Shown one piece after another: positions 25,596-33,212 of a stretch of DNA of 58,545 nucleotides. The notes beneath the pieces are model-generated. The model saw only the letters and a list, made by a program, of their open reading frames with translations. It did no database searches and was not told the DNA's origin. Position 1 is the first letter of the stretch. The number at the start of each line of letters is the position of its first letter. The translations under genes and the position numbers were made by a program. This stretch comes from an uncultured Oscillibacter sp. (GTDB lineage Bacteria > Bacillota > Clostridia > Oscillospirales > Oscillospiraceae), in assembly GCA_945868085.1 (NCBI GenBank), contig CAMBKF010000010.1, forward strand, positions 1 through 58,545, in the 5' to 3' direction.

Positions 25596-25614
25596 GCGGT
25601 TTTCCTGAAGCCGC
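25596..25614 (+). promoter_or_regulatory. Hairpin between leader stop codon and attenuator
   Basis: GCGGTTT-tcctg-AAGCCGC begins right after the leader TGA. A ribosome at the stop codon would melt it. It may stack with either the terminator or the antiterminator. Confidence 0.5.
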
Positions 25615-25628
25615 ACGGTTCGTTTATC

Positions 25629-25667
25629 ACAGCGGGAAGTCACTTGGCTTCCCGCTGTTTATTTTTT
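25629..25667 (+). terminator. Attenuator (leader terminator) of metQNI
   Basis: Perfect 11-bp stem ACAGCGGGAAG / CTTCCCGCTGT with an 8-base loop, followed by TTATTTTTT. It is 34 bases after the leader-peptide stop and 154 bases before metQ. GCGGGAAG (25632-25639) can alternatively pair with TTTCCTGC (25552-25559) inside the leader ORF, eight pairs with two G-U. Confidence 0.85.
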
Positions 25668-25687
25668 CCGCAAAGGAGGAACACGAA

Positions 25688-25753
25688 ATGAAAAAGTTAT
25701 ACACCCTCTACTGCGCCGGCTGGCGAATGTGTCCTCCGGGCACGAACAGGTAA
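25688..25753 (+). CDS. Second small leader ORF before metQ
   Basis: 21 codons with a very good AAAGGAGG eight bases before the ATG, located between the attenuator and metQ. The product begins MKKLYTLYCAGWRMC and ends PPGTNR; it has two Cys, one internal Met and no membrane segment. It would be translated only when the attenuator is read through. It could keep the 5' end of the metQ message ribosome-loaded, or be a second sensor. No family recognised. Confidence 0.5.
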   Translation: MKKLYTLYCAGWRMCPPGTNR

Positions 25754-25820
25754 ATTAAGACGCAACCGAAAAGACTTTCGACCAATTCAATTTATTTCAA
25801 ATAAAAAGGAGAACAAAACC

Positions 25821-26681
25821 ATGAAAAAGACTACCAAGCTCACCGCCCTGGTCCTGGCCGTTGTGCTGACCTTGGCCCTGGCCCTTACCGGCTGCGGTAA
25901 GAAATCCACCACTATTCAGATCGCTGTCCCCAACGACACCACCAACGAGGCCCGCGCCCTTCTCCTGCTGGAGCAGCAGGGCATCATCAAGCTGAAGGAC
26001 GGCGCCGGTATCACCGCCACCAAGAATGACATCGTGGAGAATCCCTACAATGTGGAGATCGTGGAGGCTGAGGCCGCCCAGCTGCCCAATGTGAAGCAGG
26101 ATGTGGACTACGCCGTCATCAACTCCAACTATGCCATCAACGCCGGCCTGAATCCCCTGAAGGACGCCTTGGCCATTGAGGGTTCCTCCTCCGCCTACGG
26201 CAATATCCTCTGCGTGAAGGAAGGCAATGAGAACGAGCCCAAGATCCTGGCCCTGAAGGCCGCCCTGGAGAGCAAGCAGGTGGCTGATTTCATCGCCCAG
26301 AAGTATGCCGGCTCCGTGGTGAGCACCGTCACCAACCCCACCGACGGTTATGATTCCTCCGTTGACTACGCTGCCCTGAACGGCACCACCATCACCATCG
26401 CCGCCTCTCCCACCCCCCACGCTGAGATCCTGGAGATCGCCAAGACCATCCTGGCCGACAAGGGCATCACCCTGGACATCCAGACCTACAATGACTATGT
26501 TGTGCCCAACACCGTGGTAGACGACGGCACCGTGGACGCCAACTACTTCCAGCACCTGCCCTACCTGGAGGACTTCAACGCCGAGCAGGGTACGCACCTG
26601 GTATCCATCGCCACCATCCATGTGGAGCCCATGGGCCTCTATGGCGGCAAGCAGACCAGCCTGGACGCGCTGAAGAAGTAA
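25821..26681 (+). CDS. metQ: Methionine ABC transporter substrate-binding lipoprotein
   Basis: 286 residues of the NlpA/MetQ family. It has an N-terminal signal with LTGC lipobox (lipid-modified Cys about 25), then a periplasmic-type binding fold; IDAALNANYFQH-type features are represented by VDANYFQHLPYLEDFN. Captures methionine outside the membrane and hands it to MetI. AAAAAGGAG precedes the start. First structural gene of metQNI and downstream of the Met/Cys leader attenuator. NlpA-family proteins can bind other ligands, but the NIL-domain ATPase and the leader codons favour methionine. Confidence 0.92.
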   Translation: MKKTTKLTALVLAVVLTLALALTGCGKKSTTIQIAVPNDTTNEARALLLLEQQGIIKLKDGAGITATKNDIVENPYNVEIVEAEAAQLPNVKQDVDYAVINSNYAINAGLNPLKDALAIEGSSSAYGNILCVKEGNENEPKILALKAALESKQVADFIAQKYAGSVVSTVTNPTDGYDSSVDYAALNGTTITIAASPTPHAEILEIAKTILADKGITLDIQTYNDYVVPNTVVDDGTVDANYFQHLPYLEDFNAEQGTHLVSIATIHVEPMGLYGGKQTSLDALKK

Positions 26682-26703
26682 GATAGGAAGGAGGGAAACA
26701 ATC

Positions 26704-27711
26704 GTGATCGAGCTTAAACACATATGTAAAACATTTGACTCCGCTGGGGGAGAAGTGGAAGCGTTGAAGGATGTTTCCCTCAAGATCGAAAAAGGCGAAA
26801 TTTACGGCATCATCGGCATGAGCGGCGCCGGCAAGAGCACCCTGGTACGGTGCATGAACCTGTTGGAGCGCCCCACCTCCGGTGAGATATGGGTAGACGG
26901 GCAGGAGCTGGAGAAGATGTCCTCCAAGGAGCTGCGCCAGGCCCGCCGGGAGATCACCATGATCTTCCAGCACTTTAACCTGCTGATGCAGCGCACTTGC
27001 CTGCGCAATGTGTGCTTCCCCATGGAGCTGAGCGGCATGAAAAAGGCCGATGCTGAAAAGCGGGCCCGGGAGCTGCTGGAGCTAGTAGGCCTGCCGGACA
27101 AGGCCGGCGCCTATCCGGCCCAGCTCTCCGGCGGCCAGCAGCAGCGCATCGCCATTGCCCGTGCTCTTGCCACCAATCCCAAGGTGCTGCTGTGCGACGA
27201 GGCCACCAGCGCCCTGGACCCCAACACCACCCACCAGATCCTCCAGCTGATCCGGGAGCTGAACCGGGAGCTGGGCATCACCGTGGTCATCATCACCCAT
27301 CAGATGAGCGTGGTGAAGGAGATCTGCGACAAGGTCGCCATTCTGGACGGCGGCGAGGTGGCCGAGGAGGGCCTGGTTTCGGCGGTGTTCGCCGCCCCCA
27401 AGTCCGCCGCCGGCCGGCGGCTGGTGTTCCCCAGCGGGGCCGACGCCCTGGTGTCTGACCCCGCGGCGGAGCGCCGTGTGCGGCTCATCTTCCGGGATAG
27501 CCAGACCACCGGTATCCCCTTGGTGGCCCGCCTGGCGGCAGAGGAGAGCATCTACTGCAATGTCATCTCCGCCAGCACCCAGCAGCTGTCCCGGGAGGTC
27601 TACGGCAGCATGCTCCTGGGCATCCCCAGCGCCCAGTTTGACCGGGCTGTGGACTTTATCAAAGCATATCCCAACATTCAGGTAGAGGAGGTGGACCACA
27701 ATGTACAGTGA
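26704..27711 (+). CDS. metN: Methionine ABC transporter ATP-binding protein with NIL domain
   Basis: 335 residues, GTG start behind AAGGAGGG. Walker A GMSGAGKST (near residue 39), signature LSGGQQQR, Walker B VLLCDEATSALD and the switch histidine in VIITHQ are all intact. The C-terminal ~80 residues form the NIL (ACT-like) domain that binds methionine and inhibits transport allosterically in MetNI. The MetI gene starts 11 bases inside its end, so the two are coupled. Confidence 0.95.
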   Translation: MIELKHICKTFDSAGGEVEALKDVSLKIEKGEIYGIIGMSGAGKSTLVRCMNLLERPTSGEIWVDGQELEKMSSKELRQARREITMIFQHFNLLMQRTCLRNVCFPMELSGMKKADAEKRARELLELVGLPDKAGAYPAQLSGGQQQRIAIARALATNPKVLLCDEATSALDPNTTHQILQLIRELNRELGITVVIITHQMSVVKEICDKVAILDGGEVAEEGLVSAVFAAPKSAAGRRLVFPSGADALVSDPAAERRVRLIFRDSQTTGIPLVARLAAEESIYCNVISASTQQLSREVYGSMLLGIPSAQFDRAVDFIKAYPNIQVEEVDHNVQ

Positions 27712-28402
27712 CCTGTTTTCTGCGGAATCCCTGGCGGACCTGCAAACGGTGCTGCCCCAGATCCCCTTTGCCATTTGGGAAACACTCTATGTGACATTGC
27801 TCTCCACCTTCCTGGCTACGGTCATCGGCCTGCCGCTGGGCGTGCTGCTGGTGGTGGGCGAAAAGGGCGGCGTGCTGCCCCTGCCTAAGGGCGTGCTCCA
27901 TGTGCTGAATGTGATCATCAATCTGCTGCGGTCCGTGCCGTTCCTGATCCTGATGATCATGGTGTTCCCTCTGTCCCGGCTCATCATCGGCACCGCCGTT
28001 GGCACTGCGGCGACCATCGTGCCTCTGGTGGTGGCGGCCTTCCCGTTCATCGCAAGACTGGTGGAGGGCAGCCTTCGGGAGGTGGACCCCAACATCGTGG
28101 AGGCGGCCCAGAGCATGGGCGCCACCCCCGTGCAGATCATCTGCCGGGTGATGATCCCCGAGAGCGTCCCCAGCCTGCTGCAGAATGTGACCATCGCCCT
28201 GACCACTATTTTGGGCTACTCGGCCATGAGCGGCATCATCGGCGGCGGCGGCCTGGGCAAGATCGCCATCGACTACGGCTATTACCGCTATAAGTACCTG
28301 GTGATGCTGGTGGCCGTGATCCTGCTGGTGCTGCTGGTGCAGGTGCTGCAGACCATCGGCACGAAGCTGGCCATCCACAGCGACAAGCGCCTGAAGAAGT
28401 AA
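27701..28402 (+). CDS. metI: Methionine ABC transporter permease
   Basis: 233 residues with five or more hydrophobic helices and the EAA-type coupling motif (EAAQSMGATPVQIICRVMIPES) that contacts MetN. Last gene of metQNI; a terminator follows within five bases. Confidence 0.95.
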   Translation: MYSDLFSAESLADLQTVLPQIPFAIWETLYVTLLSTFLATVIGLPLGVLLVVGEKGGVLPLPKGVLHVLNVIINLLRSVPFLILMIMVFPLSRLIIGTAVGTAATIVPLVVAAFPFIARLVEGSLREVDPNIVEAAQSMGATPVQIICRVMIPESVPSLLQNVTIALTTILGYSAMSGIIGGGGLGKIAIDYGYYRYKYLVMLVAVILLVLLVQVLQTIGTKLAIHSDKRLKK

Positions 28403-28405
28403 CAC

Positions 28406-28442
28406 AAAAAGGAGCCTTTCCTCTCGGAAAGGCTCCTTTTTT
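28406..28442 (+). terminator. Terminator of metQNI
   Basis: AAAAGGAGCCTTT-cctctcgg-AAAGGCTCCTTTT followed by TT. Confidence 0.9.
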
Positions 28443-28462
28443 GCTTGGAAGATGCATAGGGC

Positions 28463-28491
28463 TTGCAATATCGCCGCAGATGTGGCACAAT
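28463..28491 (+). promoter_or_regulatory. Promoter of the small acidic protein
   Basis: TTGCAA, 17 bases, CACAAT, about 30 bases before the start codon. Confidence 0.55.
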
Positions 28492-28523
28492 CGGGGCAAA
28501 GAAAATGCAAGGAGGGGATGAAA

Positions 28524-28739
28524 ATGGATCTGTACCGGGACCCGTCCACCATGGAGCCGGAGGAGCTCCGGGCGTACCTGGCGGACGTCCGCGAAGAGCT
28601 GGAGGCCATGGACGAAGACGAACCCCAGGATGAGACCAGCGAGGAATTTGTGGCCTGGGCCGAGGAGCACGAAGCCCTGGAGGACCTGGCCGACGAGATC
28701 GTGGAGCGGCTGGAGGCTTTGGACGAGCCGCTGGAGTAA
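28524..28739 (+). CDS. Small highly acidic protein of unknown function
   Basis: 71 residues, predicted fully helical and strongly acidic: nearly half of the residues are Asp or Glu, with almost no Lys. The run from about residue 10 to the end (ELRAYLADVREELEAMDE and onwards) looks like a coiled coil. The start at 28524 is chosen because GGAGG is eight bases upstream; the ATG at 28518 is too close. Independent promoter, and followed by a palindrome rather than a terminator. No family recognised. Confidence 0.7.
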   Translation: MDLYRDPSTMEPEELRAYLADVREELEAMDEDEPQDETSEEFVAWAEEHEALEDLADEIVERLEALDEPLE

Positions 28740-28756
28740 GGCGAAGAAACAATATG

Positions 28757-28786
28757 GTAGGGCGGGGCACATGGGCCCCGCCCTAC
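28757..28786. repeat. Palindrome GTAGGGCGGGG / CCCCGCCCTAC
   Basis: Perfect 11-bp arms around an 8-base loop, no T tract. Probably a dispersed G+C-rich palindrome of this genome; it may also end the acidic-protein transcript. Confidence 0.5.
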
Positions 28787-28800
28787 AAAAATTAAAATAT

Positions 28801-28838
28801 CCCGGGAGGGAGTGCCTGTATGGGCGCTTCCTCCCGGG
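28801..28838 (-). terminator. Terminator of the ABC transporter operon
   Basis: A long stem CCCGGGAGG...CCTCCCGGG with additional inner pairs. On the minus strand it is followed by ATATTTTAATTTTT, 23 bases past the ATPase gene stop. Confidence 0.75.
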
Positions 28839-28861
28839 GTATTTATGGTTAAAAATACCAA

Positions 28862-29428
28862 TCAAAATGTCACGATCTCTGCCCCGCCCAGGGCGGCGGC
28901 GTCCTCTTTGTCGTGGGTCACGCACAGAATGGCGGCTCCGCTCCGGTGCCGCAGGATGTAGTCCGCCGTCTGCTGCCGGGCTGCATCATCCAGGCCCTTG
29001 AAGGGTTCATCCAGCAGCAGAAGTCCGCCGCCATAGCATACGGCCCGGCCGATGGCCACCCGCCGCCGCATGCCGCCGGAGAGCTCCCGGGCCGGTTGGT
29101 CCAGGCTGCCCGCCAGGCCCAATTCCTCCAGGTGCCGGCGGATCTCGCTTTCGCTCACGGCCCGGCCCGTGACCAGGCGGATGTTGTCCACGGCGGAAAA
29201 TCCGTCGCATAGCCGGTCCTCCTGAAACACATAGCCTATCCGCTCCGGACGGCCTGTGATCTGCCCGCCATCGGGCTTTTCCAGCCCGGCGATGCACCGC
29301 AGGAGGGTGGTTTTGCCACGGCCCGAGGGGGCCATGAGACAAACCACCGCCCCGTCCGGGAGGTGCAGGGATACATCTTCCAAAACGACTTTTCCGTCGA
29401 AGGACTTGCACAGGTGCTCAATTTTCAT
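28862..29428 (-). CDS. ABC transporter ATP-binding protein, nitrate/sulfonate/taurine type
   Basis: 188 residues, short for the family (usually ~240). Walker A APSGRGKTT (near residue 35), Q-loop, signature ELSGGMRRR, Walker B LLLLDEPFKGLD and CVTHD switch are all present, so it should hydrolyse ATP. The missing C-terminal ~50 residues are not needed for catalysis. The start at 29428 follows GGGAGG and overlaps the permease stop. Last gene of TM1266-SBP-permease-ATPase. Confidence 0.9.
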   Translation of the reverse strand: MKIEHLCKSFDGKVVLEDVSLHLPDGAVVCLMAPSGRGKTTLLRCIAGLEKPDGGQITGRPERIGYVFQEDRLCDGFSAVDNIRLVTGRAVSESEIRRHLEELGLAGSLDQPARELSGGMRRRVAIGRAVCYGGGLLLLDEPFKGLDDAARQQTADYILRHRSGAAILCVTHDKEDAAALGGAEIVTF

Positions 29429-30180
29429 GCCTGCGCACCTCCCATCCGGCGAAAGGCCCAACCCAGCAGCCACAGTATCAGCTTTTCAAACCCGGCGCTG
29501 AGGGCCACGATCACCACCGTCCAGGCCAGCAGGTCCGCCGTCATCAGGTAAATTTTTGCATCGTACAGCCGCTCGCCCAGGGAGCCGCCCACCACGCCGA
29601 TGACCTCCGCCGCCACCCCGGCCTTCCAGCTCATGCCCAGGGCTGTGGCGCTGCCTGCCAGCAAAAACGGCTCTACCGCCGGCAGGTAGATCATCCGCAG
29701 CCGCCGGGACCAGGGCACCCGGAACACCCGGGCCATCTCCAAAAGCTGCCCGTTCGCGCTGCGGATGCCTGCCAGCACGTTGGTGTACAGCACCGGGAAC
29801 ACCATGAGAAACGAGATAAACAGCGACAGCTGAGAGGTCCGCAGCCATATGAGCGCCAGGATAATGAACGACGCCACCGGCACGGACTTGATGGCCAGCA
29901 CATAGGGCCGCAGCAGAATTTCCACCAGGGAAAACCGTCCCGCCGCCAAGGCCAGCGCCGTGGCCGTTATCAGCGCCAGCAGAAAGCCCCCGGCAATGCG
30001 CACCAGGCTGAAAGCGATGGTACTCCAAAAATCCGCTGTGAGCACCAGAGCGGCCAATCGCGCCGCCACCCGCAGCGGTGATGGCAGCAGAATGGGGGAG
30101 TGGACCAGCATGGACGCCCCCTGCCATACCGCCAGGGCCAGCGCCGCGGCTAAGAGCTTCTGCCAGCGTCCCTGTCTCAT
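29425..30180 (-). CDS. ABC transporter permease, nitrate/sulfonate/taurine type
   Basis: 251 residues, six hydrophobic helices, with the BPD_transp_1 coupling segment around EMARVFRVPWSRRLRMIYLP. Overlaps by four bases with both the binding-protein gene upstream and the ATPase gene downstream, so the three are one translational unit. Substrate unknown. Confidence 0.9.
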   Translation of the reverse strand: MRQGRWQKLLAAALALAVWQGASMLVHSPILLPSPLRVAARLAALVLTADFWSTIAFSLVRIAGGFLLALITATALALAAGRFSLVEILLRPYVLAIKSVPVASFIILALIWLRTSQLSLFISFLMVFPVLYTNVLAGIRSANGQLLEMARVFRVPWSRRLRMIYLPAVEPFLLAGSATALGMSWKAGVAAEVIGVVGGSLGERLYDAKIYLMTADLLAWTVVIVALSAGFEKLILWLLGWAFRRMGGAQA

Positions 30181-31163
30181 GCGCCCAGCCAATAGAAGCC
30201 GTCCGTGGGCATAGCGCCGCCTACGGCCTCGCTCTTCAGGTCATACAGGGTCTGCAGGTAGCCGCTCACCGCAGTTTTCATCTCCGGGCCGGTGATGCAC
30301 ACCAGGTTGCATCCGGGCAGGGCCTTCTCCGCCACGGCGGCCTTCACGATGCCCAGCTTCTCCACCAGAGGGGCGGTCTCGGCGGCGTGGGTGTTGGCGT
30401 AGTCGGTGCTGGCGGCGTACTCCTCCAGGAACTTGGCCACGGCCTCGGGATGCTCATCGGCAAAGGCCTTGCGCACCAGCAGGCCCGCCGTGACCAGGCG
30501 GCTGTCAACGCCCAGCTTGTCCCACTCCGCTGACAGGTCCATAGCCACCCGCAGCCCCTCCAGCTGGCCCTGGGCCACGGTGACAAAGGGCTGGGGCAGC
30601 ATGGCAATGGCGTGATCCTCCTGAGCCATAAGGGCTACGATCTCCGTGGGCTCGCTCTTCCACTCCACGGTGACGTCCTCCCCCGGGGTCAGGCCGTTCT
30701 GGGCCAGGAGATAGGTCAGGGCGTATTCGGGGGTGGCGCCCTTGCCGGTGGCATAAATGGTCTTGCCGGCCAGGGATTTCACATCCGTCACGGTCTCGCC
30801 GCCCTTTTCCACAATGTACAGCACGCCCAGTGTGCTGGCGGCGATGAGCTGCACCTGGCCCTGGGTCTGGTTATAGAGAATGGCCCCCACATTGGCGGGC
30901 ACAGCCAGGATGTCCAGCTCGCCCTGGATGAGCTTGGGGGTCAGTTCGTTGGCGGAGGCGGCCATGGTGAACTCGTAGGTGTTGGCGGTGAGGCCGTTTT
31001 CCGCGTCGTCCAGCAGCTTGGCCATGCCCATGGAGGTGGGGCCCTTCAGGCCGCCCAGGCGGATGTTCACGGACTGGTATTCCTCCTGGCGGGGCTGCAC
31101 GGCGCAGGCGGCCAGGCTCAGTGCCATGACCAGGGCCAGCAGCAGGGAAGTGATCTTTTTCAT
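30177..31163 (-). CDS. ABC transporter substrate-binding lipoprotein, TauA/SsuA/NMT1-like
   Basis: 328 residues. N-terminal signal peptide with lipobox LAAC (Cys about 20), then an NMT1-like binding fold. The RLGGLKGPTSMGMAKLL stretch near residue 35 is typical of the family subgroup often encoded beside TM1266 regulators. Ligand unknown; sulfonates, nitrate, pyrimidine precursors and other small anions are all handled by relatives. The start follows an A/G-rich GGAAAGGAA and lies 22 bases after the regulator gene. Confidence 0.88.
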   Translation of the reverse strand: MKKITSLLLALVMALSLAACAVQPRQEEYQSVNIRLGGLKGPTSMGMAKLLDDAENGLTANTYEFTMAASANELTPKLIQGELDILAVPANVGAILYNQTQGQVQLIAASTLGVLYIVEKGGETVTDVKSLAGKTIYATGKGATPEYALTYLLAQNGLTPGEDVTVEWKSEPTEIVALMAQEDHAIAMLPQPFVTVAQGQLEGLRVAMDLSAEWDKLGVDSRLVTAGLLVRKAFADEHPEAVAKFLEEYAASTDYANTHAAETAPLVEKLGIVKAAVAEKALPGCNLVCITGPEMKTAVSGYLQTLYDLKSEAVGGAMPTDGFYWLGA

Positions 31164-31185
31164 AGTGGGGTTCCTTTCCTTTGTT

Positions 31186-31449
31186 TCAGTTTTCCGCGGG
31201 GGTAATGACATGGGAATACTGGGTCTTGGCGCTGACCCCCTCCAGCCGGCCGATCTTGCCGCTGAGGGCGGAGATAGCGTCCTGGGGCGCATCCAGCACC
31301 ACGGAGATGATGTTCACGCCCTTTTCCCGGTAGGGCAGGCCCATGCGGCCGATGATGTAGCGGCCGTACTGGTGCAGCAGCTCGTTGAGCTGGGCCACCG
31401 ACGACTCCTTCTCCACAATGATGCCGATGAGGGCGACTCTTGTTTCCAT
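31186..31449 (-). CDS. TM1266-family putative regulator (iron-only hydrogenase system)
   Basis: 87 residues with an ACT/NikR-like alpha-beta fold. The pattern RVALIGIIVEKE, then HQYGRYIIGRMGLPY, then NIISVVLDAP and LSGKIGRLEGV is diagnostic of the TM1266 family, proposed but not proven to be a regulator of [FeFe]-hydrogenase genes. GGGAGG precedes the ATG. It is first in an operon with an ABC transporter. Its ~137-base leader contains a terminator-like hairpin, so the operon may be controlled by attenuation. No hydrogenase genes are in the window. Confidence 0.88.
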   Translation of the reverse strand: METRVALIGIIVEKESSVAQLNELLHQYGRYIIGRMGLPYREKGVNIISVVLDAPQDAISALSGKIGRLEGVSAKTQYSHVITPAEN

Positions 31450-31478
31450 GTGATACCTCCCGGATGATTTTTCGCGGC

Positions 31479-31507
31479 AAAAAAGCCGCATCGCTCTGCG
31501 ACACGGC
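31479..31507 (-). terminator. Terminator-like hairpin in the TM1266-ABC operon leader
   Basis: On the minus strand GCCGUGUCGC-aga-GCGAUGCGGC pairs completely (two G-U) and is followed by TTTTTT. Its 3' arm GCGGC can instead pair with GCCGC just past the T tract (31474-31478). Another hairpin, CCCGCC / GGCGGG, lies at 31515-31529. This is a switchable leader of unknown trigger. Confidence 0.65.
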
Positions 31508-31592
31508 CACAAGACCCGCCGGAGGCGGGCAATTCTCTCTATGGCGCATCTTCCGCCGCAAGAAGGACTTTTGGCGTCAGGAGCTTGGCTGT

Positions 31593-31621
31593 ATTGTAGG
31601 CGAAAACGGGGCGGTTGTCAA
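31593..31621 (-). promoter_or_regulatory. Sigma-A promoter of the TM1266-ABC operon
   Basis: TTGACA, 17-base spacer, TACAAT on the minus strand, about 140 bases before the start codon. Confidence 0.85.
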
Positions 31622-31670
31622 GCCCACCGCCCCTGCGCCTGGCCCGGGTACTGCTGAAAGGATGAAACCA

Positions 31671-31704
31671 AGAAAAAGCCAAGCCTGAGGACTTGGCTTT
31701 TTCT
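31671..31704 (-). terminator. Terminator of the sigma factor-membrane protein operon
   Basis: AGAAAAAGCCAAG / CTTGGCTTTTTCT, 12 bases after the stop codon at 31716. Nearly symmetrical, so it could work in both directions. Confidence 0.85.
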
Positions 31705-31715
31705 TATAATTTTTC

Positions 31716-33212
31716 TCAATCCCAACGCTGCATAGGCTCCGCCGAGAGAGAGTGCAGCTGGGTCATCTCTCTTGCAAAGGGCCCTATATAGTTGGAGGAG
31801 GGAGATGCCATCTGTGCGTTCAAAGCCGTGGTGGCGGGATACTGGAACCAGGTATGCTGGTGGGTGTAGCAGAAGTAGCTGGTAATAAAGTAATCCTCTT
31901 CTGCGGCGAACATGGTATAGGTCAGATATCCCCGCCGGTTTTCGCCCTCCCGGGGCAGGGAGAAGCCAGCGAAAATGTCCGTCTGCTGCGTTGTGTCCCT
32001 GTACATGGAGCCCCTGTTCGTGCTGCTGGCCTCTCCCAGAAAATAGAAGGGGGCGGCATAGGTTTGCCCGTCCTGGTCGTAGAGCACCCGCCCGGTGAAA
32101 TCACCACCCCTGGCGCAGCCGCGGGCTTCAACTTGGTACGCAGGCCAAATCTGCAGACAGTCCGTGCCGAAAAAATCGGGTCCTTTCTCCCAGAGGAAAT
32201 GATGCATGATGACCCAAGTTTCTTTCTCGCCGGGTATCTGCACGGCAATGCTGGTCATGCGCAGGCGCTTGCCCGAGGACTGCAGCTTCCTGTCATCCAT
32301 GCACGGGGCGTAGACATTGCTTTCCACATCCACCCGCAGGGCACCGGCGCAGGCGGCCAGATCCTCCTCCGCCAGGTCGTTCAGGATAATCTCCGGGAAG
32401 TCCAGGTCCAGAAGATGGGCCCGGATCTCCGCCGTTTCCGCCGTCTGGGTCTCCTTCAGCGGCTGCCAGTCCATGGGGTGCTGGGTGCCGAACAGATACC
32501 CGGCGGCGCAGCCCAGCACCAGCACGGCGGCCAAAATCAGCACCACCCACAGGTCCGGCACTTTCACCGGCGCCGGGTGCATGGTGTACCCGGCCTCGCT
32601 CAGGGCCTTGGTGGTTTTGCAGATGCTGCGCAGGATGAAAATGAAAGCGACCAGCAGGAGCAGCGGCAGGATCAGCCCGGGGTACTGGATCAGGGCCAGA
32701 AAATACACCACGCCATACCACACCATCAGCGCCAGGACGCCTCCCGCCCGGGGCGGCAGACCCGCCTTCTGCTGCACCGCCCGCAGCCCCAGCCACAGGC
32801 AGAATAGGCCCAACAGCTGCAGCGCCAGGGCGGCCTGGCCCAGGGCGTCCACAATGTAGTCGGGGAAGAACTCGTCCCGGAGGGAGATGGTGTTCAGGAT
32901 CAGCGTCGGGAAGAAGCACGCACACCGCAGGAGGATCAGCACAAAGCAGGCGGTGAAATACCCGTTTTCCCGCCGCAGGGCCCGCAGGCCCAGCAGGCAC
33001 AGCACCATGCCCGCGGCAGGCAGGATGTAATTCAGATACCAAAAGTTCAGGGTGATGGTACCCAGTACCATGCCGAGCAGCACCCGGTTCATGGCCCGCT
33101 TCCAGGGGGTCACATCTCTCACCACCTCCTCCGGCGGCAGGGCGGAAAAGCTCTCGGAGAAAACGGTTTTGAGGTCAATGTCATTCATATGGCGCCAACC
33201 CTCATTGCGCAT
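31716..33212 (-). CDS. Large membrane protein paired with an ECF sigma factor
   Basis: 498 residues, not recognised at family level. Residues ~1-45 are soluble (VFSESFSALPPEEVVRDVTP), then about seven hydrophobic helices to ~residue 255, then a ~240-residue probably extracytoplasmic domain. The start at 33212 follows GGAGG eight bases upstream and overlaps the sigma-factor gene by 11 bases (an ATG at 33188 is the alternative). Translational coupling to an ECF sigma factor and a short cytoplasmic N-terminus before membrane helices suggest an anti-sigma factor or sensor; that is inference, and no zinc-binding anti-sigma motif is seen. Confidence 0.75.
   Translation of the reverse strand: MRNEGWRHMNDIDLKTVFSESFSALPPEEVVRDVTPWKRAMNRVLLGMVLGTITLNFWYLNYILPAAGMVLCLLGLRALRRENGYFTACFVLILLRCACFFPTLILNTISLRDEFFPDYIVDALGQAALALQLLGLFCLWLGLRAVQQKAGLPPRAGGVLALMVWYGVVYFLALIQYPGLILPLLLLVAFIFILRSICKTTKALSEAGYTMHPAPVKVPDLWVVLILAAVLVLGCAAGYLFGTQHPMDWQPLKETQTAETAEIRAHLLDLDFPEIILNDLAEEDLAACAGALRVDVESNVYAPCMDDRKLQSSGKRLRMTSIAVQIPGEKETWVIMHHFLWEKGPDFFGTDCLQIWPAYQVEARGCARGGDFTGRVLYDQDGQTYAAPFYFLGEASSTNRGSMYRDTTQQTDIFAGFSLPREGENRRGYLTYTMFAAEEDYFITSYFCYTHQHTWFQYPATTALNAQMASPSSNYIGPFAREMTQLHSLSAEPMQRWD

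Noticed and set aside
28862-29428. ATPase gene as a truncated pseudogene
   Set aside because: Although ~50 residues shorter than usual, all ATP-binding and signature motifs are intact and the reading frame is coupled to the permease.
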